DNA from: Lactifluus volemus | Taxonomy: Eukaryota; Basidiomycota; Agaricomycetes; Russulales; Russulaceae | Direction: 5' to 3' | DNA: 64,000 bases | Assembly (NCBI GenBank): GCA_022376515.1 | Contig: WTXI01000008.1 | Coordinates: 558,001 to 622,000 of the forward strand | Shown: positions 47,096 to 60,559 of the stretch, in pieces | Layout: the number at the start of each line of letters is the position of its first letter | Position numbering within the stretch: position 1 is the first letter of the stretch | Notes under the pieces: model-generated | Databases searched by the model: none | The model's input: the letters and a program-made list of their open reading frames with translations, nothing else | What the model was told of the DNA's origin: nothing | Program-made: the position numbers and the translations under genes

Positions 47096-50000
47096 TCATT
47101 TCGTCTTCCCCAGTTCAAACTCGCTGCTCAAAGGACGAGCATCTAGAACACGACCAAGGTCCGTCCCGCTAAATCCCATACCTTTCCTTCGCAGCCCGAT
47201 CAGTTCCTTGAATAACCCTATCTTGCTTCTATCGAATGGCGAACGTTCCCCAGTTCGGTATGCGGGAGGCACAAACCCATCTACTTCGATCTCCTTTGCA
47301 CCTGGATGTGCCATGTGTAGTGCAAGTAGCACGCAGACCCCTCATATTCTTCTTTACCATCGAAGAATAGCTGCCCTGCAAATAGATTCAATTCCGTTCG
47401 AATGTGCATAGGGGTTGACCATGCTTGCACAGCAGACCGATGGATGGAATGGAACGCCAAATCAGAGAAGGAGCGCATCGAAGCGCTGACTCTAGGCGCA
47501 TATATGTGCAACCGAACTTTGCTGTTCTTGCGAATGATGGGCAGGAGCTCGTTCGCCTCGTAAGGGCTAATTACGATGACGACGCTGTTTCTTCCGGATC
47601 CACTTGATAAAATCCAATTGACAGGACGAAGATAGTCTGTCATGTTCATGAGTTTTGAATTCGCAATGGTGACGGCGAAATCCCTTGTCGCAAGCGGAGA
47701 TGGGGACCATTCCGTCATCGAATTCAGATCTTCGTCTATCCCAATAGGCGAAAAGAGTGGAAGTATGTAGTTCGAAGTCTTGGGGACATTCCCTGTCACA
47801 ACGAAGTTGCGGATATCGTTGTGGACGACATGCCGTGCCGGATGAACCTTCCGAGGGCGTTCCACTTGACGCTCCCTCTCAACCTCATGGTTGACCTCGC
47901 GTTCCTGTTCCTCGGCCATCCTAACATCCGCCGTATTCGACACTCCAAGAAGCTCCAACCGCTCACTTAAGGCCGGTATGCGCGCTCTTTGAAGACTAGC
48001 TGCGGTGCTTTGTACGTCCGCAATTGGATCATACATCTGTTCCAGGGTCCTGGACTCGGGCTGCAACCAAGCGGTCTTTAGAAGGTTTGGATTCCCATGC
48101 AAACGATGTAATTTGTATGCCGAAAAGCGTTGGTGGTGGTCCAAGCCTTGCTGAGCCCAATGGGGAAGGTGGTGACGGATATCTTCACAAGTCTCGTGCA
48201 TGGTCCAGCGAATGATATCTAACACTTCGATGCGACGACAATTCCCTTCATTTCCGGAACAAGGCTGCGCATCCGGCGGTCAACCTCTCCAGGTGCAAAG
48301 AACATTACAGATTGTCCTTTCCTAGTTGCCGCATTCGCATACATCCTGACTCCTCCTCAGTCATGGTCCTGTGGATGAATAAATATATACTCACCTTGTA
48401 GAAGCCGATCCTTCGTAACCTTTGGCCCAAGGGTGACCCCAGCCCGGCTTTCCCGAGGGAGCTTCAGATCCGTTCCCCGAGTGTGCGCGTCATCAAGGTA
48501 AACTATGCACCTATCCAGTTGACGACTGAAAGGGACGAAATAAATGGTTCGATGGATCCATCCCGGGTGAGAACTGTGAGATGATCCGAGTCGTTGAAAA
48601 AGACTGCTGCTGAAACGTCAGGTCGAAGAGACAGCCAATATCGTGCCAAGTCCTCGTTCTGCAGCTCCAGCATCTGTGCTCCTACGTCGAGAAGAACTCG
48701 GATTTCAGGAGATTGTCCGATGAGACGTTTCAAGAATCCTTCTGCGGACTCGCGCTCGCCATTTTCTCCTTCCGTACATTCATAGTGATTGTTTTCTGGT
48801 CGAAGGAGATATTGCAAAACCAGTGCATTCGTGCTCAGCTGCGAGACAGGATCTTCTTGAGTTATTGATGTCGGTAAGAGATATCGATTATCATTGGTAC
48901 CACTGAATCCTGTCGTCACATTCTTCTTGTCTTCGACCAGATCCCAGGCCGAAGAGGAAAGCTTGAATTGGAATTCTTTGGCTGCTCGCGGGAAGACAAC
49001 TGTGACAAATAGAAGTCTATGACTGTTTTATTCCTTGAGAATAATGGGACGAGATGTTCATCATTTGAGTATTGTCCTTGGTGTTCACCCCATTGAGCTG
49101 GCAGAGCGGTTTAGGGATGTCTGTGCCAGATTCCACCCAGTGGTCATATTCCACCTCTGGATTGTCGAGCTTGGCCAGAAGGTCAAAGCACAGCAAAATT
49201 TGTTTCTTGTTTAAGCCTCCATAATAATAACTGAGACAAGTCAGCGCGATGGCGACGTCTGGATGACCGAACTCGGCTCTCAAGCTCGGTACGTCCTATA
49301 TTTATCCTTAATAAATGTACGCAGCCACTCTTAGTTAGAACATACCTTTGCGCGATATGGAACAGCCAACAATGTTCTGCTCGGATCGAGACCATAGTCT
49401 ACTCTCCAACGACGTTCCTTTAGGACGTAACCGAGAATTCCTTCGCCATCGACAAGGAGACCACGGAGTAAGAGAATTCCGTTCCACAGGTCGTTCCAGC
49501 ACAGTGCGACCGAACGGCGTCATGAACTTCTTTCGGCACATCCCTCTGGACGATGAATGAGCGGGTTGCCTCTCGGATTTGTGGTGAGAGGACGGCTAGG
49601 GGAAGAGAGGATAGAGCGCCCTTGAGTGCGTCGCGACGATGAGTGAAGATATATTTCGGGAAACCTCGTGATCCAAGATTCGCATTGTGGGGAAACCTCT
49701 CTGGGTCTCATCAAGTTCGAACATCTTGGGGAAACGAGCATGTAACTGTACTACATGACCTGTAACCGGCTGAATACCTGCTGTGTTATCGACCAACGGT
49801 TCGGGTGATCTTCAACTGGCATTTGCTCTCCCGCAGTATAGACCAGTTGATACCGCACATGGAGTATCTCATCGCTCTCATCTAGTACGTCACGTGATAC
49901 TTCTGCGAGCCAATCCTGAAGCGTCTTGAGGTCTTGTGAAATGGACAACTTCTCGCGGTCGCCATTCGATTCCAAGAGTGTATCGATGCACATGAGTTTC

Positions 50001-53000
50001 TGTGAAAGAATATGTTCCGGCTGGACCACGAGAACACCGCCATCAGCCACACATCGCATATAAAGGGCTCTAATTGTTTTAATGACGGAAGTGTTGATTT
50101 GTAGATTGCGGGAGAATGGGAGATAGAAAGTGGGTCTCCCGGCGAGACCAGAAAGTCGACTGGTGAGTAGCTCGAACATTTGGTTTGACAGTGGTTTCAG
50201 AGTCACGACTCTGGCCAGGCAAGAGCCGTTGGCCAACATTGCCGTGACCAGAGGTACTATTACGGACGATTTCCCTTCCCCCATGTTGAGCTGTAGTGAA
50301 GTGCTACGATGAGAGGTAGGTGAAATCATTTCACGCGCAACCTCCAGTTGTAGTGGGCGGGCCAAAAAGTTTGCATCGATCTACTCAAAGTACCAGTTAG
50401 CTCCTGCATGTTCACAGAAACGTAGACCAACCTGTATAAGCAACCACTCATGGGGACATGCCGCTGCTACGTCCTCGCATATAGTCTCGACCTCCCGGAA
50501 AAATGCGTCATCCTGATGTCGCGAAACATGCTCGAGCAGACGCTGTGATTGCTGATATTTAAGGAAAGCTATTGCATAATTGATAATGACGTTTTGCCAC
50601 TGTTCAGTCAGTGTGTTGCCATGACCCCATGACAGTTGGAGTAGAATTGATCGCGGGGTGATCCGGGGCCAAAGACCTGCGATATTGAGGATCTCGTCTA
50701 CCCTCCGGTATGGATTGAGATCCTCTAAGAGCTCTGAAAATATTGCGTCCTTCCTTTCGCGACAGGCATCGCGGTAGTAACGCAGAGCTTCATATGAAGG
50801 GATGACGCGTTCTGTGGTAGAAAGATCATTTTTTCGCAGAAGTTCGCTGTAACTCTTGTCCAAATCGTCTCCATAAAGTTGAAGTAGTCGTTTCTGAGAA
50901 CTCCGAAACTCCTGAATCAGGCTCCCTAGGCCCTCTCCACCTGTGGAAGGTGGAACGCTTCTGGAAACTACCGTCACTGCGGAAGATATGGCACGATCGG
51001 GATCGCAAGTGGACTGCGTTGTGATGTTGGGTCGAAACTTCAGTAAGCGTCCGATTGAGAGAGAAACTGCTTCAGTATGTTTGACATTCGCGGTATACTG
51101 GGGAGAAAAGGTGTAAGGCCGATCCGTGACACCGGTCGTGCTCATGTCGTAGAGGTTCAAGACACTCTGTAGATCTTCAACGTGATCTTTAAGCTTCGAA
51201 TTCCTGACAATTGATTGAAAATATGACTCGACATGTGCTTTGCACGTGGAAGCGTTGAACCACTGGTCGGAGAGAATGGGAATCTCTTTCTTTGGCCACT
51301 GTGCGACTATTGTGCGAGCTGCCGCTGATTTCCTTTCGTCAACGACTCTGTTATATTCTTCTCTCCGCTGCCTTGCGACTTCCTTCTTTCCATTGGCTTG
51401 TGCTGACATTTTGAACGCAGGGGTCCGCTCTATTGGATAGGCAGATTGGGATATTAATTTGACCAAGTGATTGTAATCAGGAAACGTCCCATCTGGAAGC
51501 GTGTATTGAGGTTCGACCGGGGCCCTAAGACCTTGAAAACGGATATCCGTTGCAAAGATCAGAATTAGAGGAAGGATATCTCTGTATTCAGGTTGACTGA
51601 AGCTAGCCGCCGCGAGGCTGAATGCCAAAGTGATCTTCACGTCCTGAGAGTTGTGACTTGTCGCCTTCCGACAGAGATTGTATATCCGAATCCAGTCTTG
51701 AGCGATATCAAAATCAAGCCAGTATCGGCTATACTGTAGTGACACCTCCTGGCGAGCTGGGCCTACTGATTTCCATGGTTGCATTGCGTCCCATAGTCTT
51801 CGCCATTTTTGAGAAAGAACAGGTCGGTCATTCCATATAGCCCAAGATATCTGGTAGGCGGCATGGCCATCGCTTCTCCCTTTGCCAACGTCCCTCGACC
51901 TGTAGACGACATCGCCCAGACCTGATGGAAGCGGTGGTGCTGAGCTTTGTAAGTCAGGTGGGTAGTATACCCAATTACGTGTGGCTGCGCGGTTCAGTAG
52001 AGGTTTAGTCCGTTCCAAGATGGTAATTGTGGCCGGGCGATCGTAGAGAACCTCCAAGTCACGTGCGTGATTGATAAGGGAATACACAGCCGGGTGAAAG
52101 TCATGGTGTTGGGAGAGAATGGGAAGCCCGTTCCATTTCACAGTCGCCATTGATTCTAAGTGCGGCGGATAATAATCTCTGTGTGGTGTCAATTCGCTTA
52201 TTAAGCCCAAAAGCTTTTCTTCATAGTTGCCAAGTCTCTGAAATGACTTGAAAGCTGCACTTCGCAACATGTAAATGGATTCTTCCGTCCCGGTCTGACC
52301 AAGCAAGGGGTCCGGCAGGCAGTGACTCGTAACCGCGTGCAAATAACACTGGTATAGCTTGCTCCCCAGGCTCACATTTCCCAAAAGGCGCCCCAGATCG
52401 GTGTCGATCGTATACTCGTGCCAGTGGACGAGCTGCTCAGTCCCCGTATTTATAGAAACTTTTGCAAAGTCACCCTCCAAAGTGTGAAGGACGTCACCTT
52501 GTGGGATAATGACTCGTCGCGGCAGCTCAGAAGAGCCACCGCTAGGGCACAAGACAAGTTGATTAATGAGCCCACACATAGTGCCGGATGACTGGTGTTT
52601 ATCGATGACATAGCCGGGTATGCTTCGACACTCGATCTCTGACTTGTTGTTGATGAAGAATGACAGACGCAGTCTGGGAAGAGAAGCCTCTACTGTCTGG
52701 GGTGTGTGCACAATTGTAATGTGTTCTGGGGATTCCAAAGCAGAAAGTAGGTGGGATACCATGCGGAAGGTAGGCGAGCGAATATCGATGAGGGATATAA
52801 AAGCATCCTGATCTCCAGGAACTTTGCGAAGCATAGCATGGGGCTTGTTAAGATCCATGGAGACTTGCAGTCGCCAACTGGAAGGTTCAGGAGTCCACGG
52901 AGATTCAGCCGGACGGAACTCGAGCTCTCCGGTGGCCAGGTCGAGCCAGTGGACGTAATCATGCACGAATGACTTTGGAAAGTCACCCTCGAGCACAGAT

Positions 53001-56000
53001 CTGGGAACAAACTGAAGGAGGTTAGAATCCCCCGGTCTTCGTCCTTGTAAGGTCACACCATCGCGCCGCGAGAAAAGAATCTTTAATGTTCCTCTTAGCT
53101 TCATCCGATAGCAAAGGTAAGGAGGTCTTTACCTGATATCCGGAGACAATCGACCTGGACATGAATTCCATTCCGGGGACGTCGGCTGGAACTACATCAA
53201 GAATTGTCTGCAAGGGAGTATGTGAATCAGCATACACTGCAAGCGAATTGAAATGCCCACCTTTCCCAGGATGCTTGTGTACGTAGAATGTTCTAGTATC
53301 TCTTTGGGAAGCCGTCCCAGTGGTTGTCCATTAACGAGAAGTTGACCAGTCAATATATCATAGTGGACCTCCTGTCCTCCTTCTGTAATGCAAAAGATCC
53401 ACCTGGAATTAGGTGCAGGGAGCACACGCCAAGTCGAGGAGCGTTGGCGGCGGTATCCTGACCACAGGCGTGCAAGCGCGTTATCAAAACCTGATGGGTT
53501 TGACCGCAATCCCGCTAAGAAAAATGGTTCAAGAAAGTGCAGTAATCGGTGATGCCTATTGAGGAGTCGAGCGAGATGGGGAGAGATGTCATCTCGAATT
53601 GATGGTGTGCTGTCATGGATAATGACCGCGCATCGCACAGCGATGGCGAAATCACTGTCGGAAGACAGAACATTTGGAACATGCTCCAGGCAAACATCAA
53701 AGGTGGAAAGACATGTCGCCGCCAGCGAACACAATCGGCGATACAATTTGGCACGTGATGTTTCATCTGGAGTCGTGTCTAGCTTTGAGTCCAGCTGACT
53801 AATCCACCCATGGGTTACTATTCGAACCTTCCGCAGCAAAGAATAAGCTCTTGCACAAATATCCGAATCTTTTGAGGCCGAGAGAAGACGACTAGTGACA
53901 AGCGCTGAAAATAGTTGGAGCCAGTGACAATGAAGCGCGATAAATAACATACCAACAGTCCTGGCGGTAACTTCCTCTAGCCAATTGGCTTGCACTCTCT
54001 CAAGAAGGGCGTCCAGCTCATGTAGCAGAACCTGTCCAAAATCGGGAGTGCCAAGGTCAATGTGCCACTCCCGCACACCACCCGTCAACGGGCCAAGCTG
54101 CCAGGCCGCTTGAGTAATCAGTGAATGCACCTCCTCTTGACGAAAGGAAAGTAAGGGTGAAGCCAGTTCCCTCGCTATGTTAAGCCATTGGAGGCGTGGT
54201 CCGCTTCGCAATGTAGAAAATGCGATATATTCGTGAAGACTGAGCTCCTTCGGACAGTCAGCCTGAGATGCAATCACCTCATTTGACGTATGGTCAGTGC
54301 CAGTTACGGCGGAATGCAGGTGGCGGTATGGTCCTGATCGGGGGGCAGAAGGCTGGCAGAAGGTTGCAACAGCGGACGCAAGGAAAGGACCGGCCGCCCG
54401 AGACTGATTGGAGCGATCAAATAACCTAAAGGATAGCCCATTATTGAGCAAGACAGTTGACTCGTCTGCCGGAATCTGAACGGTCTTGAAGTGTGTCTGG
54501 TCCTTGAACGACTTTGTGGTCGACCCAATAGTAATGCGATGGAATGGGTGACGTGTTGCCCAGGCCTTCAACCCGGAAAACGCATCTAAAAGTACCTTGG
54601 GTTTGGCGGAACGGTCGTCGTGTGGATTGGCCGTTCCAATATCCAGGAGAATCTTGTAAGTTATCTCGCGCCAAGTAGAAAATGCGCGCGGCGGGGAAAG
54701 TTCGAACACCGCTAACTGCGCTTCCAACGTTTCTTTGGGCAGAGGCCATTCATGGACGTCGATCCTCAACTTCTTGGCCTTCTTCTCTGTACGACATCTA
54801 CCACACCTGCTGTGGACTAGATTTCCTTGGCTGTTAGTATGGTAGCTATGATCCATCCTTGAGGCTGCGTCCATCAACGATTGCCAACTTTGATTCAGTC
54901 TGTCAAGTTCAGCACGCTTGTTCTCCCGCTCTTGTCGAGCGTGTCGATCGATGTCAGAATAAAGTCGTTGTAGTTTTTGGGATTGGCCGAAAAACAGCAC
55001 CGCGAATGATGATTTGACAACATTGTCTGAAAAGATAGACGTTGTGCAGGATGCCTCTTCATGCCGCCGGCGCACGTACTCTTCGATGAGTAATGCACGC
55101 TGTAAGGAGCTGGTGCGGTGAAGGAGTAATGGATGAAGGAAATCTTGGGGAATTTCCGGGGAATAAGATGATAATAAAGGACAATTCTGGACAACCAAGA
55201 TATCCAGAGCCTTCCAAAGATCCATGATGGTCAAGATCATGACTGATTTATCTTCGGGATCGGCATCGTATATTTCCTGCGCGCTGGTGAAGTACTGTTC
55301 AATGCAGGACGCAATGATGTCCGGAGCGTCATCGTCAAATCGAGATTCGATAACCCAAGAATCAAGGTTTCTCTCAACGGACAACTCGAAATCTGCGAGG
55401 GCAGTGCGCCGGTCTTTCGACACAGCTTCTGTCAGTCTCCCGCCAGAAAATAGGCTGAAATTGACTATATCGTGGAGACGGGGTCGGTGAGAAGGGGTAA
55501 ATTTCTTCGTTGAGAGGATTTGCGACGTTGAACGAAGTGCCTTCCTGAGGTATTTATGTGAATTATGAAGCGTAATAGCTGTATCGGCAACGAAATCGAG
55601 CTTCCCTGGGAGCCAAGGTGGAGAATTCGATCTGCGTCTCTGAAAAGTTGTCCACCTGTGTTGTAGAAGCTTGTCTGTGCCAATCGCAACATCGTACACG
55701 ACTTGATAGACCTCGTTAGTGACAGCAGAACCCAGTTTTGCTAGACGGCGAGCTATCTTGACCCTCATTTCAAACAGTAATTCGCTCGGAAATTCCCTCT
55801 GCACACAAAGGCGGAGTAGATAGGCGTGAAAAAAGAGTGTGAACGTTTTGTATATGTTTTGTTTGTCAGATGTTTGGAGGGCCACCCTTATCGCGAGCCA
55901 GAGTCCAGACCTCCGCCAAGGCTTATATGCTGCCTTCCACAACACCTCGTCTCCTATCCGTTTCGTGATGCGAACTACATCAGCCGGCTGACCGAATCCA

Positions 56001-56689
56001 CTGAGGATTCCGACTAATAATTCGGATATATACTTTGGATCGGCACTTTCACGGACTTCACGGACTTCGGACCCTGCCTTGACGGTCGTCGCAGTGGAAT
56101 CCAAGACATTGATATCCATTTGGGTGAGAAAGGAGGACAGTTCTTTGAGAAAAGAGGGATTGTCGAAAAGTTTGGTTGATACAATGACAGCGGGTCCTGG
56201 GAAAGAACAAAGGAGCTTTCCATTTGTGGACATTACAACCCTCGCGGGGGGCAACACTTCAAAGATCTCGAATCGAACACCATCGACGAGCTTGCGCACA
56301 ACCACACCAGCATTCTGTGCCCGGATATGCTTGACGAACACATCTAAAATCCTAAGTTAAACAGGTATGACATGCAAATAATGGCATTCACCTCCGACGG
56401 TCAGACTCGAAAGCGTACTCTGGAGATCTGTTTCATCCGATGGAGCCCTCACATCGCGCCAAACCATCTCCATCATCTTTATCATATGAGTCCATATCGA
56501 TTTCTGGGAATGGGAGAGGCACAGGTGGAAAGAGCAGGCGGCCTCTAGGAGCAGGTGGCATAACGCGGCATTTGTCTCCTGTTCGGCTATCTCAGTTGGA
56601 CCCTGTTGAGGAAGCTTTGGAGGCATGAAGACATGCTCAACAATGGATGTCAGGGTTTTTGGATCAATTTCAGCTACTGAGAAAGACAT
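47096..56689 (-). CDS. giant DUF3638/DUF3645 protein gene, copy B
   Basis: Tandem paralogue of copy A, same strand, offset about 11.04 kb. It starts MSFSVAEIDPKTLTSIVEHV at 56689. After an intron at about 56400-56345 it has a 1049-codon open frame (56341-53192). A short exon carries ILDVVPADVPGMEFMSRSIV, then a 907-codon frame runs 53104-50381. The next exon, from about 50365, contains LQLNMGEGKSSVIVPLVTAM. The first two thirds are fully open. The last third has single-base breaks relative to copy A near 49765, 49635, 49490, 48535 and 48252. The end, KELIGLRRKGMGFSGTDLGR to the stop at 47096, is intact. DUF3638/DUF3645 proteins are annotated as putative ubiquitin hydrolases; biochemical role unknown. 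This is the better preserved copy. Confidence 0.8.
48280..49670. repeat. near-identical tract shared with 37210-38610
   Basis: Partner of the tract in copy A. Differences are a handful of substitutions plus private single-base indels in each copy. Confidence 0.75.
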
Positions 56690-57589
56690 ATTGTTCGGGA
56701 GAGAAGTGTGGCACAGAAGCGTTTGCAGCAGGGAGGTTTTTATCTCCCCACATTAGGCGCTAGCACAGCTATGTGAGATAAAGAAGGGCAGCCGAACACG
56801 ACTTTGGCGCCACGGAGGAATGGCCCGGAAATATGGAGATCGAAATACAGTATTATAACGTGATGATGGCAACGAAACTTCGGTAATAAATAGCCCGCGG
56901 TGCCTCACCTTGAGAAGAAAGTCCGAGGGGAATAACCCATCGGAATCACTCAGGAAATGTAACTTTACTATGGTAGTTTCATGGTGGCCCTATGGCATAG
57001 ATTGGTTTGGACGGTGAATGCAACGAGTGAGCGCTAGTGAGCGGCCGAGTATGGAAAGGCCGTTATTACCTTGCTTGCAAGGTATTCTGTAAAAGTCGAA
57101 AGTCGCCTTCTTACTAATCCGGTTAGTAATCCTCTTCACGTGGTATTTTTCCCTATATTGGCCATCCGTCCTGCTTCTTCGGGTCTTCCGTCCCTTTTTC
57201 CGCTCGTTCACCTACTTAATCTGTACGTCCCGCGACATAGAAAACATTTGTTCTTGCTTGTAACAAGTATGTTATTCACACGCTCCGATTCATTACCATG
57301 CATCAGCAATTGTTGGGGAGGGTAATTTCGAAACTGCATTCTCACACCCGCTAGCCTTCACTCGCACATTTCTCCTCGTCCCTCAATTCCTGGATATCGA
57401 CATCGACGTTACGACCTTCTTGAAGAGGTGTCATCTGTGACACATTGGAAGAGCGTTAGGGCGTCTGAGGGCGTCTGGACGGTGCTTTCCTGCCAGGCTT
57501 GGTGATGTGCGTTTACCATAATAAGGGGGGCCCCATCGCGTGGTGTCCGTCCTTGGCATCAAAATTGCGCTGACATCGCACTTGCGTTT
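56690..57589. other. promoter of DUF3638 copy B and adjoining intergenic DNA
   Basis: The first ~300 bp resemble the region upstream of copy A. The rest has frames without recognisable content; T/C-rich sequence begins around 57120. Confidence 0.45.
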
Positions 57590-58763
57590 GTAGGAGCTTC
57601 TGATGCCTGCGATAGGCACTATCGTAGTGTCCCACGATCGCGTCACTGCCTCAGCTAGCACCAGCGCCTCAGCATTCAAATGTTCCACCCGTTGATGCGC
57701 TACCTCGATACCGCCACAATCACTTCCTCGGTCTCGCATGTGCCCCTTGGTATTTCCCGTGTGAAAGTGGTTATCACGACAACCCCGGTGGAACAACGCC
57801 AGGCGCGTGTGGCCACGATTTTTCTGAGTACGCCACAATGGTGTTCAGAATGTTCGTGTTTTTATTTCGCGCCTGCTCGACCCTTCCCATCGCTAACCTT
57901 CATCAGCCAACAGAAGTGCAACAGCCATAGGCGTAACTGGCGTTTCCGAGGTCGCAGAAGGGCCCGCACCACTAGCACAATACAACCGCGCCCCACGTGG
58001 CGCGCGAGTACTTGATTTGCAGGGGCTCGACAATCTCTTGCCTCTTTCCATTCTTGTGGTGCTGGCACTGGATGCACAGTGGAATGCCTCCGGCCGGGCA
58101 AAGAGTGCACGCAGCGACGTGGCCAGCGCGTGGGGCCAGCCCAGCGTGCTGGTTGTCAGCGGCGGATGTGACAAAGTCTGTGCGCGTGTAGGACTTGGTA
58201 ACCAGGTAGGTTTTTCTATTGCCTCTTGTCGCAAGTCTTTCTGATCTGCGTGATGGGGCAAAACGTGGATGGTTGGTTAGATTCTCACTATACGGCTTTT
58301 GTCTTTTGTAGACATACCTCAACCGTGCGCTATCTCAAAGTGCTGCTCAATCGACCAATTGTGGTGAGCGGCTCTTGCCATGACACGCTGCGAGTGTGGG
58401 ATGTACAACATGGGCGAATGCTGCACGTCCTAACCGGGCACGTGGGCAGCGTGTGCTCGCTTGATGTGTGCGGGAACTGAGTTGTTAGTGAGAATTACGA
58501 TTGCACTTGCTGAGTACGCCACTCTTTGTCTTTTTTTTCAGGTGCCGATTGGTGAGTAGCTCTGGGATGTGGATACAAGTGAATGTCTGCAGGTTTTCTG
58601 AGGACACTTCAACCAGATGTATGCCGTAGTGTTTGATGGAAAGATTGTAGCTTCTGGTGGCCTAGACACCACTGTGCACCTGTGGGACGTTGAGAATGTG
58701 AACACAGCGAACTATTTGGGTCCTTTGGGAGCACAGGACGGCATTGATACCTGGGGCCACTGA
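57590..58763 (+). pseudogene. relic of a Cdc4-like F-box/WD40 protein gene
   Basis: Degenerate WD40 blades can be read with stops and frame changes: QPSVLVVSGGCDK (about 58140-58180), HTSTVRYLKVL then VSGSCHDTLRVWDVQHGRML (58313-58430), GHVGSVCSLDVCGN and a stop, LWDVDTSECLQVF, a stop, then GHFNQMYAVVFDGKIVASGG and LDTTVHLWDVENV (58560-58700). The order and wording resemble the propeller of Cdc4-type substrate receptors of SCF ubiquitin ligases. The part upstream of about 58000 is only faintly similar, and the F-box itself was not seen. In-frame stops make function unlikely. Confidence 0.6.
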
Positions 58764-60532
58764 ACTTATGAGGGAATCATTCGATCAATGCCGATGAGCA
58801 TGGAACGTAGGTCAGATGCAAACAATAGAGATGACAACGCCAACGGTCAGATACTCAAACTCTCAAGCTGATGGGTCACCCGATGACCTGCACTGCAAAT
58901 TCAAGCAAGGTTGAGGCCGACACCGTCGGCGCTTCTAGTCGAGTAATCCGACGTCGACTTTAAACTTTGTTTACATAAGTCTAATTGGCTCACTTGTTTC
59001 GGTGGGTGACTGCTCTCTCCTCCTTTCACCTGGGTCTCACTGAGTAGCACAGCCTTTCTCCTTGTTCTCTGGTCCTCCTCTCTCGGCAGGTGAACTTAGA
59101 CCTTACCTCTTCACTTGGTAGTACATGGATTGGGTCTCTTCTGGGATGTCGCATCCCCCTTTCTTTCCCGCGCTCACACGTTGTCTCACCCGGTGCGGGG
59201 TTCAGTCAAGGGTCAAGCCCGTGACAGTGGCAATTGCCGCAGTGTTGGGGGGATCCTCTTGTCTGATATGAGGTACAAGCCCTCTCCTTCTCTCTTACTT
59301 GCACCTCCTCAGGCCTCAGCAGTCACACACAATCCACATTTTTTCATTGCCCACCATCCCCATTTCTCCTTCTTCCTGTCTTGCACCTGGCTTCTTTCAT
59401 CCTGTATTTCCTTTTTCTCGCCTTGACTTACCCCTGCTACATTTCCTTTCCACATGTGTTTGTCTCTCTGTTTCCCCTGCTGCACTAGTACTATCTCCTC
59501 TGCCTGTACTGTAAATATGGTCTGTGTCACGTCGTGCATCGTCTCGCAGAGCGTTACAATTAAAAACTGTGGGGGGTGCTTACATCAGCCCCCGTTCGGG
59601 CCTTCTCACCCGTCGCTCTGACGTGTCCCCCCTCATCAGGTACAGTAGTGCCAATTAGCTATCGTTTATTGTCGCACCACGAGTTCGTTCACGCGTTCAC
59701 GCCTCGGTTTGTTGACAATCCCCGCGCCCACTTGTTTTCGTATTGCATCTTTCTACTGCCTTGCTTTGCCTTTTCGGGGTCATAGAAGTTTCGAAGTTTT
59801 GAGGGCAACTTGTCCATTGTGCAAGTTCGTCGGATCCTCCTTTCTCCGCCCGGTGGGGGGTAGCCAGAAACTACTCAAGGTACTTCCCGGGCCCAGCACC
59901 TGGTCCGGTCGCTCCTTTCTTTCAGTTCCTCTGTCTTGTTCGTAGCCCACCTTGTTCGTCCATGTTCTTTGAAACCATCCTCCCACTCTCCCGCTTCATC
60001 GCATCTGTTCATGTTATGTTCCCTCTTCTGTGTCCTTGTGCTGTACATGTACATGTATGATGTGTTCGTGTGGCCTGTCTCCGCTCTTGTTTTGTCATTC
60101 CTTGTTTCCTTTATTTGTTGAATTGGGGTAGGACAACTCAATTATCACGGTTTTTATTCATTCAATCCCCAAGCCGTCGTTGCTGAAACAACACGACGAC
60201 AGTATCTGCACCTGTACGTGTAATCGAACTTATCGACCCGGCCCGGTGCACAGGTGGGTCTCCACCCACCCAAATGGGGCGTCCATGGCCCATTAGGTCA
60301 TCCATATAGATCGTCTCCTCGTGTTTCCCAAATTGGCCTGTCCGCTCAGTTTTTTTTTCAAGTCGACAATTTCTTATGTTTTAATCATCCACGGCATCCA
60401 CATACCCCTTCCTCAATGAGAGAGTTGGCGTCAACTGGGTCTTAGGCAACTCTTCGCCGGCATCTCTGTTCCGTAGCTTTCCTAAACAAGCTCTCCCGCG
60501 CCTCCCTCCCCGCCCATCTGTTCACTCATCCA
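58764..60532. other. pyrimidine-rich non-coding region
   Basis: The plus strand is strongly enriched in C and T (TTCTTCCTGTCTTGCACC and similar). Apparent frames reflect composition rather than coding. It may be 3' flank or internal non-coding DNA of the adjacent KDZ element; no terminal repeat was identified. Confidence 0.4.
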
Positions 60533-60559
60533 TTGGATCCACCCGCCCACTTCTTTTAT

